64,000 nucleotides of DNA from Winogradskyella ouciana. Its GTDB lineage: Bacteria; Bacteroidota; Bacteroidia; Flavobacteriales; Flavobacteriaceae. Every line of letters starts with the position of its first letter. Within the stretch, counting starts at the first letter, position 1. A program made the translations under genes and the position numbers. The stretch covers positions 1 to 64,000 of the forward strand of contig NZ_WJYA01000008.1 of the NCBI RefSeq assembly GCF_009709615.1, given 5' to 3'. Shown in pieces: positions 19,434-30,413 of this stretch. The notes beneath the pieces were generated by a model, which was not told where the DNA came from, made no database searches, and was given only the letters and a program-made list of their open reading frames with translations.

Positions 19434-19955
19434 TTAAATATTTTGATTATCTAATTTTTCTCTTAATATTTTAAGTGCACCAGACATACGTTTTTCTACC
19501 GTTTTTTGTGATATGTCTAACATTTCCGCAATTTCTCTATATTTTTTATCTTCAATTCTATTTAATAAAAAAACTTCTCGTTGTTCTTCACTTAAATCTG
19601 AAATAACGGCCTGAAGCTTATTCTTAAACTCTTCTTCTTCCAATAAATATTCAGGGTTCTGATTTGTTCTATCTAAATATGGAGACTTTTTAGCATATGT
19701 CAACACCACTTTTTGATGCCTTACTATATTTAGGAACAAGTTATTTACAGTGGTAAATAGGTAGGTTTTTGCTTTACTAAAATCTATTTTAGAACAATTT
19801 TCCCAGATTTTTGAAAACGCATCCTGAACCAGGTCCAATGAAGTCGCTTTATCACCACATTTATAATAAGCGAAATTATTTACTGCTTGTATATGCTCTA
19901 AATAAAACACGTTAAAATGTTCTTCCTCGCAAAGTTTAGATTTTGGGCTTGCCAT
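19434..19955 (-). CDS. ECF RNA polymerase sigma factor
   Basis: 173 aa. Sigma region 2 is at about 15-85 (SLDLVQDAFSKIWENCSKID) and region 4 at about 110-165 (LSEEQREVFLLNRIEDKKYR, then EIAEMLDISQKTVEKRMSGA). It is of the Bacteroidota FecI-like type and sits directly upstream of fecR and the TonB receptor, the usual cell-surface signalling arrangement. A repeat-containing lipoprotein is transcribed divergently 200 bp away and may be a target. Confidence 0.94.
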   Translation of the reverse strand: MASPKSKLCEEEHFNVFYLEHIQAVNNFAYYKCGDKATSLDLVQDAFSKIWENCSKIDFSKAKTYLFTTVNNLFLNIVRHQKVVLTYAKKSPYLDRTNQNPEYLLEEEEFKNKLQAVISDLSEEQREVFLLNRIEDKKYREIAEMLDISQKTVEKRMSGALKILREKLDNQNI

Positions 19956-20157
19956 TTGCTATTCATCAAATATTCACTGCAAAAATAGAAATAAAAAAAT
20001 TCAAATTTATTCATTTGTAATTCAATACATTAGAGGCATTATAGAAAAAAAATTAAAATTTCGGTAGGGTAAATTGCGTTATGAACGTCTTAAGTATAGA
20101 AAGCGAATAATCGCAATCATGAATAAAGAAAAAATCTTAACCCAAAAATTTAATATT

Positions 20158-21210
20158 ATGAAAAATTTAAAATTCTTAACCGCACTTTTATTTGTTTCAG
20201 TTTTAGCATTTACATCTTGTCAAGACGAAATAGATAACGAAAATGGTGATAACCCAAATACTAATTCGGCCGATTCACCAACAGCTCAAAATTTAGAACG
20301 TACGTCTATGTACGATGGTAGCTTTGACGACTTTTTAGATGGTATATCTTGTTCTTCAGTGTTGTTACCTGTAACAGCAACTGTAAATGACCAACAAGTA
20401 ACTATTGTGAGTCAATCTGATTATCAATTGGTATTAGACATTTTAGGTGAGTTTACTAACGATGACGATTCTGTACAATTTCAATTTCCATTAACAGTAA
20501 GACTTAGCAACTACACGGAAGTGGTTATTGCAAATCAAACCGAGTTTGATCAGTTAATGAACGCATGTGAAGATGCTGAGCAACAAGCAGAAGATGCTAT
20601 CAATTGTTTAGATATTGATTTTCCGATAACAATTTTAACCTATGATGCTAATTTAGAGCAAACCGGTAGTGTTGTTATTGAATCTGAACAACAATTATAC
20701 GGCTATATAAATAATTTTGGAGACGATGCTTTCTTCTCTGTAAATTATCCTATCACTGCTACATTAAATGGTAGTGGTACAGTAGAAATTTCTAGTGATG
20801 CTGATTTGCAATCTCAAATTAATGAGTGCTTAGCAACTGAAGATGAGATGGACGAAGCCGAAGAAGAAGCTGATAACTTAACAGATATTTTAGTCGATGG
20901 TTTATTTACAGTAGAAGCTTTTGTAACTGCTGGTGTAGATACTGCCAGTGATTATGCTGAATTCACTATTGACTTTGCAAATGACTTAACCTGTACTGCA
21001 GAAAACACAGTTGATGCAACTGTAGAAGATGTTCAAGGAACATACGAAGTCACTTCAGAGATGGATGTATTTTTCTCCCTTACATTTTCTGGAAATGCAA
21101 CTTTCGAATTGGTTAATGGTACGTGGGAAGTAACAAGCTATTCTGAAAGCTCAATTGCACTACAAAGTACTACTAATGCTGCCGTGACTTTGGTTTTAGA
21201 CCAAATCTAA
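20158..21210 (+). CDS. Repeat-containing lipoprotein of unknown function
   Basis: From the ATG at 20158 the protein is 351 aa with a lipobox (LAFTSC). Residues about 55-240 hold four related segments of about 50-60 residues, each with a strand of the FP(I/L)T type, a V-V-I-x-x-(Q/E) strand and a helix ending in CLxx/NAC: for example FPLTVRLSNYTEVVIANQTE and YPITATLNGSGTVEISSDAD. The helices between them are acidic (EDEMDEAEEEADN). The C-terminal 110 residues look all-beta. No family recognised. It is divergent from the sigma/FecR/receptor genes and followed by a strong terminator. An upstream in-frame ATG at 20074 would destroy the lipoprotein signal. Confidence 0.75.
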   Translation: MKNLKFLTALLFVSVLAFTSCQDEIDNENGDNPNTNSADSPTAQNLERTSMYDGSFDDFLDGISCSSVLLPVTATVNDQQVTIVSQSDYQLVLDILGEFTNDDDSVQFQFPLTVRLSNYTEVVIANQTEFDQLMNACEDAEQQAEDAINCLDIDFPITILTYDANLEQTGSVVIESEQQLYGYINNFGDDAFFSVNYPITATLNGSGTVEISSDADLQSQINECLATEDEMDEAEEEADNLTDILVDGLFTVEAFVTAGVDTASDYAEFTIDFANDLTCTAENTVDATVEDVQGTYEVTSEMDVFFSLTFSGNATFELVNGTWEVTSYSESSIALQSTTNAAVTLVLDQI

Positions 21211-21244
21211 ATCCAAATAGCCATTAGTTACGTATGTTAGGGTA

Positions 21245-21275
21245 AACAGCCGTTGTTAACAGCGGCTGTTTTTTA
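21245..21275 (+). terminator. Rho-independent terminator
   Basis: Stem AACAGCCG / CGGCTGTT with a 10-base loop followed by TTTT. It ends the lipoprotein gene upstream. Confidence 0.85.
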
Positions 21276-21402
21276 AAAAATTACACTTACTAAAAGCCCA
21301 TAATCTGTCAATAGACAAGTGTATGGGCATTTGGTTTAAAAAAATATTACCAACCAATATAATTAAATCGTAGAACATTAATATTATTGCAAAAATTTAA
21401 AA

Positions 21403-22185
21403 ATGAAGTTCAGAATCTTATATACAGTTTTATTGCTATTAGTTATTGTTGGTTGTTCTAAAGACGATTCCGTTTCAGGTAACGACGAAGGAAATAATCC
21501 TGTAGATGTCAACCTTAATAGACAAGCCGTTGGCAGTTCCGCCAATGATTTGTTATCTGATAACACATTTAATGAAATGATAATTGAACTTGTATATGTT
21601 GAAGGTTACGAACCAAACGAAACGACAGTAAGTAATTTTATGAACTTTCTTCAGAATAGAGTTAACAAACCAAATGGAATTACAGTTGAAAAACGATCGA
21701 TTCCATCACCTGGCGAGACGATATATTCTATACAAGATATTGCTAATATAGAAATTGCGGAAAGACAAAACTATAATACTGAAGATACCATTGCTGTTTG
21801 GGCATTGTTTATTCATGGTGAATCAGAAAACAATACCAACAATAATGTAACCTTAGGATCTGCATATTGGAATACATCTTTTGTGATATTTGAAGAAACC
21901 GTACAAAACTTTAGTAATAGCACTTTTGAACCTAACAGAACGCTATTGGAAACCACAGTTATCCATCATGAATTTGGTCATATTTTCGGCTTAACAAATT
22001 TAGGCTCTGATATGGTTGAAGATCATGAAGATGACGAGCACCCAAAACATTGCGATGTAGAGGACTGTTTAATGTTCTGGGCAACGGAATCATCAGCTGG
22101 CTTAGATGACATGCTAAACATGAACTCTGCTCCAGAACTCGACAGCCAATGTATTGCAGATCTGCAAGCTAATGGAGGAAAATAA
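21403..22185 (+). CDS. Membrane metalloprotease-like lipoprotein
   Basis: 260 aa with lipobox IVGC. The zinc motif HEFGH is at about residues 189-193 in VIHHEFGHIFGLTNLGSDMV, followed by HPKHCDVEDCLMFW, where CLM resembles a metzincin Met-turn. The position of the usual third zinc histidine in HExxHxxGxxH is asparagine here; similar Bacteroidota proteins often have N or D there, and the later histidines may contribute instead. A lipid-anchored protease is inferred. A beta-barrel gene follows 27 bp downstream. Confidence 0.8.
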   Translation: MKFRILYTVLLLLVIVGCSKDDSVSGNDEGNNPVDVNLNRQAVGSSANDLLSDNTFNEMIIELVYVEGYEPNETTVSNFMNFLQNRVNKPNGITVEKRSIPSPGETIYSIQDIANIEIAERQNYNTEDTIAVWALFIHGESENNTNNNVTLGSAYWNTSFVIFEETVQNFSNSTFEPNRTLLETTVIHHEFGHIFGLTNLGSDMVEDHEDDEHPKHCDVEDCLMFWATESSAGLDDMLNMNSAPELDSQCIADLQANGGK

Positions 22186-22212
22186 TTAAAATTAACCCAA
22201 ATATATAAAACG

Positions 22213-22806
22213 ATGAAAACTAGAATTTTAACAATCTCAATGATTTTTTGTGCACTTTTAAGTATAACTGCACAGAACGATACAAATACTAACGCATCAA
22301 ACTTTGGTATTAAAGGTGGTTATAACCTGGCAGCTGTAAGTTTTGATGAAGATAGCGAAACAGGACAACGTCATGGTTTCCATATTGGTTTTTATGGTGA
22401 ATCATTTCTAACGGAAAGCATTGCGCTACAAGTAGAACTAATGTATTCTCAACAAGGTTACGAAATAGAGGATAATGGTGGTACTTTTACGCAAAAGCTA
22501 GACTATATTAACATGCCATTGATGTTTAAAATGTATCCAGACGACAACTTTTTCTTAGAAGTTGGTCCACAAGTTGGCTTGGCAATTTCTCATGAGGAAG
22601 AATTTGACAGTAACTTTAATCTATTTGATACTTCACAAGAATTTGAGCCAAGCAGTTTTGATTGGGGAGTAAACTTTGGTGGAGGCTTCAAAACCGATTC
22701 TGGCGTAAGTTTAGGTGTGAGATACCATTTAGGCTTAGGAGATATTTATGATGAGGGAAGCCCTAAAAATAGAATGTGGCAATTCTCAATTGGTTTTGAT
22801 TTCTAA
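22213..22806 (+). CDS. Outer-membrane beta-barrel (porin-family) protein
   Basis: 197 aa, signal peptide ending ITAQ, then an eight-strand-like barrel: FGIKGGYNLAAVSFD, ALQVELMYSQQGYEI, YINMPLMFKMYP, FFLEVGPQVGLAIS, and a C-terminal MWQFSIGFDF ending in phenylalanine. This is the PF13568-type barrel typical of Bacteroidota. It probably shares a transcript with the metalloprotease upstream. Confidence 0.9.
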   Translation: MKTRILTISMIFCALLSITAQNDTNTNASNFGIKGGYNLAAVSFDEDSETGQRHGFHIGFYGESFLTESIALQVELMYSQQGYEIEDNGGTFTQKLDYINMPLMFKMYPDDNFFLEVGPQVGLAISHEEEFDSNFNLFDTSQEFEPSSFDWGVNFGGGFKTDSGVSLGVRYHLGLGDIYDEGSPKNRMWQFSIGFDF

Positions 22807-22866
22807 ATAATATAAACCCTATTTAAAATATTCCTTTTTAGTGAAAGAGGAATGTGCTATTAACCA

Positions 22867-22894
22867 AAAAACCGCACAGAAATGTGCGGTTTTT
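22867..22894. terminator. Bidirectional terminator between barrel gene and gyrB
   Basis: Perfect 11-bp stem AAAAACCGCAC / GTGCGGTTTTT with a 6-base loop, placed between two convergent genes. Confidence 0.9.
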
Positions 22895-22917
22895 ACTTTT
22901 ATCATCACGAATATTAA

Positions 22918-25174
<2,257 letters not shown>

Positions 25175-25963
25175 TTAATTAGAAATGTCGTTATTAATCA
25201 TCTGGATTAACTGATTAATATTATCTACCATATCTTTATGAATTCCTGCTAAAAAACTATTGTTCATCATTGCGAGTCGAAGACCGTTTTTAAACATTTC
25301 GTCATTATGTTGCCACTGGGCATCTTCAATCAGTTTTTGGTGTTTGGATTCAGGGATGTCTGCTGCAGTTAATCGCTCAGGAAAACCGTAAGCAGGTGTC
25401 GTCATATCAAAGAATCCCAAAGCCTCAATATTTTCTATGTTTTGATCGTAAAGGTAGTCTTGGTGTTCTCGTCTCATATGTTCTTCACCTGTGGCTAGGG
25501 CCGCATAGTGCTTATCCAATTCTAACAAAGCATTTTTTATGGAATCATTTTTTATGAGACTGAGGTTACCAGAACTCAGGAGTTCTTTAAAGGTATTGTT
25601 GTTGGGCACAAAGACGCTCCAAATGAAAACTTGTTCGTACCTATCTGTATATTCCTCTACATCCTCTATGGTAGTGGGTTCTTTTGCGCTGAGTAATACT
25701 GTACAGGCTTTAGCTTTTTCATACCTATATGTTGCAAACGCTGAATTGTTATCTATTTCACTAATTAAATCTGACTTTAAATTTTTGAGATAATTCACTT
25801 CTCTTGCACGTTCCTTTCTGGCTTCGTTGGCGTTATTTATCTGTAATGCAATTAAAATCCCTATGACCACTAGTATGATTTCGCCAATGGCATATTTGAG
25901 GTATTTACCTGTTTTTCCAGTTTCCATGACATTGTATCGTATTTTACGGAAGAATTTGATCAT
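25175..25963 (-). CDS. DUF6090-type array protein, copy 1 (last transcribed)
   Basis: 262 aa. In all copies the first 45 residues are a basic amphipathic stretch, a single membrane segment (about 29-46) ending in LQINNWN, then a helical body facing away from the cytoplasm. This copy has the MIKFFRKIR start with KTGKYLKYAIGE, and ends the segment with NNANE in place of NNWNE. The core motif is TFKELLSSGNLSLIKNDSIK near residue 125. It follows hairpin element E1 and closes the array. The family name is from memory; function unknown. Confidence 0.85.
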   Translation of the reverse strand: MIKFFRKIRYNVMETGKTGKYLKYAIGEIILVVIGILIALQINNANEARKERAREVNYLKNLKSDLISEIDNNSAFATYRYEKAKACTVLLSAKEPTTIEDVEEYTDRYEQVFIWSVFVPNNNTFKELLSSGNLSLIKNDSIKNALLELDKHYAALATGEEHMRREHQDYLYDQNIENIEALGFFDMTTPAYGFPERLTAADIPESKHQKLIEDAQWQHNDEMFKNGLRLAMMNNSFLAGIHKDMVDNINQLIQMINNDISN

Positions 25964-25973
25964 ATTTTTAGTT

Positions 25974-26084
25974 TCAATTTTTATCGCTAGCGGCTATCTT
26001 CACCAAAGGTCTACCAGACCTTTGATTTTGCAAAAGCAAAATTTTGTTGCGATAATGGCGGATATGGCGGAAAAATTTCATCAT
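25974..26084 (-). repeat. Array hairpin element E1 with micro-ORF
   Basis: A start of DUF6090 type (MKFFRHIR) runs into an element with stem CAAAGGTCT / AGACCTTTG (loop 3) and a second stem ATTTTGC / GCAAAAT. The frame stays open for 36 codons (middle part NQRSGRPLVKIAAS) and stops 10 bp before copy 1. One of four such elements; here the second loop is short. Whether the peptide is made is unknown. Confidence 0.7.
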
Positions 26085-26119
26085 CTGTTTGCAAGATTTT
26101 ATCCTCTTCTTTTCTGATT

Positions 26120-26830
26120 TTATGCTTTTTTGAGCTCTTGATCTATGAGCTCATTTAATTTTTTGGCATTTGTAATATTCACAGCGGCCATTTCTTTGAA
26201 CAGTTTCATAATAAGGACTTGAAAGCTAAGAATACTGGGTAGTATTTTATCTTCCATTTCATAAATTATCAATTCTGGTTTAACTTTTCCCTGAATATCC
26301 ATCTGCAGATTTTTAAGTATGTAAATGTCAATATTATCTTTAACAAACTCTTTGTGCCACTCACTTAGGTCATTGTAATTTAAAGCGGTTTCTTCATAAT
26401 ATTTAATCAGGCTATTTTTAAGTTCCTGATTATTAATTTTTTTTAGCTGACTCTGACTCTTTATGGAACTGTAGCCTGTTCCAAATTTTCTGGGGTTGAA
26501 ATTCTTACTTATTTTGGTTGCAGTTGTTGTTAGGTCCAAATCTGGATATTCTTTATTGTATAAGGAAGTAAAAAAATTAATCCGCTCCTCTGACAATAAT
26601 TTTAACTCCTGATAAAAGGCTATATCTTGGTTTAATTCTGATTTGATTAAAATTAATTTATCTCTAAATTCAGCATCAGTCTTTCTGTTTTCATTCCAAT
26701 TATTTATTTGAAGTGCAATAAGAATACCGATAACGACAAGGATGATTTCTCCAACGGCATAAAGAAGGTATTTTTTGGTTCTATTTTGGTTGATCATGGA
26801 TTGGCGGATATGACGAAAGAATTTAATCAT
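26120..26830 (-). CDS. DUF6090-type array protein, copy 2
   Basis: 236 aa, the shortest intact copy. Standard MIKFFRHIRQSMINQN start and KKYLLYAVGE membrane entry. The core motif is degenerate (YSSIKSQSQLKKINNQELKN), with Ser-Gln-Ser in place of Ser-Thr-Gly. The body is lysine- and leucine-rich helix and ends LIDQELKKA. It starts 2 bp after the stop of copy 3. Its first 130 bp are almost the same as those of copies 4 and 5. Confidence 0.85.
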   Translation of the reverse strand: MIKFFRHIRQSMINQNRTKKYLLYAVGEIILVVIGILIALQINNWNENRKTDAEFRDKLILIKSELNQDIAFYQELKLLSEERINFFTSLYNKEYPDLDLTTTATKISKNFNPRKFGTGYSSIKSQSQLKKINNQELKNSLIKYYEETALNYNDLSEWHKEFVKDNIDIYILKNLQMDIQGKVKPELIIYEMEDKILPSILSFQVLIMKLFKEMAAVNITNAKKLNELIDQELKKA

Positions 26831-26832
26831 TG

Positions 26833-27588
26833 TTAATTGTTCAATTCGTTAGTAATTAACCGTATCATATGGTTTATGCTTTCTTTTAAGATTTGTTCAT
26901 CTAAAATAATTGCGTTCTTCCAACTAGTCATATTACTGACTATATCCTCTAATTCGCGATTACTAAAAAACCAATTATAATCCGATGTGTAAGAGCCTTT
27001 AGGGAAATCAGTGTAGTCTTCGTAACGTCTAATTCTGTTGGAAGAATTTATTTTTCCGTCAACGGCAGGCCAAAAACGCTCATTAAGTAACCTTTCTAGC
27101 ATTCCTGTTTCTTGCGTGGCATCAATGACCAAACCATCGAATGCCGTTATAAAACCTTTTATTTCTTTGTTTTGAATATGGTCTATTTTACCTGAAGCGA
27201 TAAGGGATTTGATATAGCCATCATTGGCTTCAAAAGTATAAACAGATTCTATTTTGCCGATAAGTGAGTCTAATTCCAATTCGGTACTATTAGAAATATC
27301 GGTATTAAACATACTTATTAATTTTAGGCCTATCCGATATTCATTTTTATGAATATTGAGAATGGTGCTTAATTGATCTCTGTTGATAATCAATTCACTT
27401 TTTAGATTGGTTAATATTTCCTTCTCTGATTTTAATATTTTTCTTTGCTCATTCCAATTGTTAATCTGTAACGCAATTAAAATACCGATGACTACGAGGA
27501 TGATTTCGCCAATGGCGTAGAGCAAATATTTTTTGGTTCTGTTCTGGTTGATCATGGATTGACGGATATGGCGGAAGAACTTAATCAT
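26833..27588 (-). CDS. DUF6090-type array protein, copy 3
   Basis: 251 aa from the ATG at 27588; an in-frame upstream ATG at 27612 would lie inside copy 4 and is rejected because every sibling starts at MIKFF. Core motif DGYIKSLIASGKIDHIQNKE near residue 125. The body contains a tyrosine-rich loop (RRYEDYTDFPKGSYTSDYNW) and ends LITNELNN. Seven bases separate it from copy 4. Confidence 0.85.
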   Translation of the reverse strand: MIKFFRHIRQSMINQNRTKKYLLYAIGEIILVVIGILIALQINNWNEQRKILKSEKEILTNLKSELIINRDQLSTILNIHKNEYRIGLKLISMFNTDISNSTELELDSLIGKIESVYTFEANDGYIKSLIASGKIDHIQNKEIKGFITAFDGLVIDATQETGMLERLLNERFWPAVDGKINSSNRIRRYEDYTDFPKGSYTSDYNWFFSNRELEDIVSNMTSWKNAIILDEQILKESINHMIRLITNELNN

Positions 27589-27595
27589 CTTTTGA

Positions 27596-28324
27596 TTAAT
27601 TTGGTTGCTCAATTTCTGATTGGATATGTATAATCAGATCTTCCAAATCATTTTTTAGACTGAAATAGTGTCGCATCATTTTCTCCCTTATCTTAATATT
27701 CATGCGCAAAGCTCCCTTAAATTCGTGATCTACATACAGCCTTTGCACATCAAAGGGCTCTGCCGTAGATGTGTTTGTGTTTATAACAATATTTTTATTT
27801 ATAAGCGGAATAAGTGTTTGTAACTGGTATGGATTGTCATACTCTAATTCCATTTTCTCAATAAAATAATAGCGTTCAGAATATACCTGGGTTATGTGTG
27901 TTCGCAGACTATCATCGCTAATCAGATTTATTCCCCTAGATTTTAAATGATCATACGTTGCCATGTTTCTTCTTTGGGTGGTTGAATAAATTAAGTTGCC
28001 GTAATGATGTTTTAATGAATCCGTAAGCGATGTTTTTTGTTCTAAATGAAAAAGCACTTCCTGGTTTGAAGCTTTTAGCTGTTTCTGTTGATTAATATTC
28101 CATAAACAGTCTTCAAAATCGGTAGTGAGATTTCTATGCATTTCCTCTAATAACTTTAGTTCTTCCTTTTGGTTTTTATTCAACTCATTCCAATTATTAA
28201 TCTGTAAAGCAATAAGAATACCGATAACGACAAGGATGATTTCTCCAACGGCATAAAGAAGGTATTTTTTGGTTCTGTTCTGGTTGATCATGGATTGACG
28301 GATATGGCGGAAGAATTTAATCAT
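27596..28324 (-). CDS. DUF6090-type array protein, copy 4 (LKSKG class)
   Basis: 242 aa. The body belongs to the second class, in which the core reads TYDHLKSRGINLISDDSLRT and is followed by an aromatic VYSERYYFIEKMELEY helix. It overlaps the stop of copy 5 by 8 bp (ATGATTAA), so its start codon region also supplies the last two codons and stop of that gene. Confidence 0.85.
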   Translation of the reverse strand: MIKFFRHIRQSMINQNRTKKYLLYAVGEIILVVIGILIALQINNWNELNKNQKEELKLLEEMHRNLTTDFEDCLWNINQQKQLKASNQEVLFHLEQKTSLTDSLKHHYGNLIYSTTQRRNMATYDHLKSRGINLISDDSLRTHITQVYSERYYFIEKMELEYDNPYQLQTLIPLINKNIVINTNTSTAEPFDVQRLYVDHEFKGALRMNIKIREKMMRHYFSLKNDLEDLIIHIQSEIEQPN

Positions 28325-29069
28325 TAATAGACGATTTTGTTTGCACTATAATTTCATTAATCAAAGTTTTAGTCTCCAAGTTTCTCTCTAATAATTTTTG
28401 ATTATACCACAGAACATTATCCAAAAAATTCTCAAACTTTATTTCTTGAAATAACGAGTAGTAACTAGGCTTTACCTTAGACTTTCCGGCCCATTCAAAA
28501 CCACTGTATGCATCCATTTCCTTAAACGAAATTTTAGAAAGCAAATAGGGTAAATACTGTTCATTGACCCAATTATCTATTCTATCTACCCTTTTGGCTC
28601 TTATCTCCTTTATAACGCCCCATTGATACAATAAATCGGATAATGCTTCATTCTGTATTAAAGTAAGTCGGTCAGTTTGTATTAAGTTGTTTAAAGTATT
28701 ATCAGCAAATGCAATATCACTATCCCCCATGCTGACGCTAAATAGACTATCTAAATTATGAACCGAAAGTTCTTCATCAGAAGCGCCAATTAAAGTCATC
28801 AATATCTTATTGGCATCCATTTGATTTTCGAGACGTAATAAATTTTCTTCTATAGCTTTTTTGTTAATCTTAAAATCCTTGTTTAACTTTCTTATAATAT
28901 CTTTTTCGGCATTTCTATTTATTCTGTTTTCATTCCAATTATTTATTTGAAGTGCAATAAGAATACCGATAACGACAAGGATGATTTCTCCAACGGCATA
29001 GAGAAGGTATTTTTTGGTTCTATTTTGGTTGATCATGGACTGGCGGATATGACGAAAGAACTTAATCAT
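28317..29069 (-). CDS. DUF6090-type array protein, copy 5
   Basis: 250 aa, standard start. Core motif NTLNNLIQTDRLTLIQNEAL, a variant with Gln-Thr-Asp for Ser-Thr-Gly, then LLYQWGVIKEIRAKR. The C-terminus is SSIND, the final ND being encoded inside the ATGATTAA overlap with copy 4. A 111-bp gap and the TerB-like gene lie upstream, so this copy may begin a new transcript or follow that gene. Confidence 0.85.
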   Translation of the reverse strand: MIKFFRHIRQSMINQNRTKKYLLYAVGEIILVVIGILIALQINNWNENRINRNAEKDIIRKLNKDFKINKKAIEENLLRLENQMDANKILMTLIGASDEELSVHNLDSLFSVSMGDSDIAFADNTLNNLIQTDRLTLIQNEALSDLLYQWGVIKEIRAKRVDRIDNWVNEQYLPYLLSKISFKEMDAYSGFEWAGKSKVKPSYYSLFQEIKFENFLDNVLWYNQKLLERNLETKTLINEIIVQTKSSIND

Positions 29070-29180
29070 GTATTGAACTATTTTTTAGTCTAATGTTGGC
29101 TGCCGTTATCAAAAACCTTACGTTTTTTTTATTTCGCATTGCTAAATTGAGTATCCATAACCTCTATAAAAATCAACATG

Positions 29181-29516
29181 TTAATACAAAATATTATCTA
29201 AAGTCCAATCTAGTCTTTTCTCCATCATAGTGAAATTACAATCAGAAAAGAACACATGATAGATTTCTCTTCTAAAAGCTGCCAACTCCATCTCCGTGTA
29301 GGTATTTTTATTTACTGCATTTTCTATTTTCTCTAATTGCTCTTCTTCTGAATCATTTTTAAACTCAGCATATATTTTTAAAAATGTTTTGGTCGGTACT
29401 TTAGATTGTATCATATTAATTTCTTCTTCAGACTCATTATTATCTGCATTGGCGCAGAGTAAAAGGATATAGGTCTGCAATTCTTCTTTGCTCCACTTAT
29501 ATTGTTCTTCGCTCAT
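29181..29516 (-). CDS. Small TerB-like helical protein inside the array
   Basis: 111 aa, no signal peptide or membrane segment, acidic and all-helical. The pattern YILLLCANADNNESEEEINM resembles the start of TerB/DjlA-type helical bundles, which often follow a x-A-x-A-D-x-x-x-x-x-E-E plan. The second half ends FFSDCNFTMMEKRLDWTLDNI. Assignment is by pattern only. It is unrelated to its DUF6090 neighbours and should be cytoplasmic. Confidence 0.65.
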   Translation of the reverse strand: MSEEQYKWSKEELQTYILLLCANADNNESEEEINMIQSKVPTKTFLKIYAEFKNDSEEEQLEKIENAVNKNTYTEMELAAFRREIYHVFFSDCNFTMMEKRLDWTLDNILY

Positions 29517-29623
29517 GACTATAAATTTTTAATTGGTTTTTATTTGATGTTACTCATTAGTTCTAATAGTACATTATTATATATACTATTCTATTGGATT
29601 GATTATATGAATACTAAATTTAA

Positions 29624-30391
29624 TCAATTATGATGACACAGCTTCTGTAATTGTTCATATACTGGTTGCATTTCGTTAAGGATTTTTTGAAAATGTTGTT
29701 TTTCCCTATTGCTCATCAGCACAAAAAACACAAGATCGTTCTGAAATTGTTTATACACTTTAGAACTTTCATCTAAATGCCAATTATCTATAGGTAAAGT
29801 GGCCATAATTTCATCTCCTAAGGATGCTTTGGCATAATCTGCATATTGAAACCCTACCTGGTTATCATCTTCATAAGCAAAAGCGCGTTCTATACTATGG
29901 TTTCTATTTAAATCTAGTTGGTATATGAGATTGTCTAGTTCTGCATAATATCTAATTAGTGTCTTTTTTAACGATTCGTTTTTTATGAGATTTAATTTAC
30001 CCGAAGAGGTAATATCCAATATCGTTACTTTACTAGGCACAAAAGCGTTGGTTCTTAAGCCTTGTATATAATTATCGATAAGGTATTCTTTGGATTTTTC
30101 CTTTTTTGGCAATTCTAAAAGAAGTGCTTTGCTGGTTCTGATTTTATAGTCTGATTCTTCAGACAATCGCTTTATATTTTGGCGGTCTAATTCAAAATCC
30201 TCGAGCAATCTACAGTAATATTCATCTTCTGTTATACTGTTTTTCCTTGATTCATTCCAATTATTGATTTGTAACGCAATTAAAATCCCAATAACCACTA
30301 GGATGATTTCGCCTATTGCGTACAGTAAGTATTTTTTGGTTCTGTTTTGGTTTATCATAGATTGACGTATATGTCTAAAAAACTTTATCAT
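29624..30391 (-). CDS. DUF6090-type array protein, copy 6
   Basis: 255 aa from ATG 30391; the longer frame to 30436 runs into copy 7 and is rejected. Standard start with AIGE. Core motif TILDITSSGKLNLIKNESLK, then TLIRYYAELDNLIYQLDLNR. The C-terminal end EQLQKLCHHN carries the only cysteine and lacks the usual NEL ending. Twenty-two bases separate it from copy 7. Confidence 0.85.
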   Translation of the reverse strand: MIKFFRHIRQSMINQNRTKKYLLYAIGEIILVVIGILIALQINNWNESRKNSITEDEYYCRLLEDFELDRQNIKRLSEESDYKIRTSKALLLELPKKEKSKEYLIDNYIQGLRTNAFVPSKVTILDITSSGKLNLIKNESLKKTLIRYYAELDNLIYQLDLNRNHSIERAFAYEDDNQVGFQYADYAKASLGDEIMATLPIDNWHLDESSKVYKQFQNDLVFFVLMSNREKQHFQKILNEMQPVYEQLQKLCHHN

Positions 30392-30413
30392 TGGTTGTCC
30401 TTCATTATTACAT

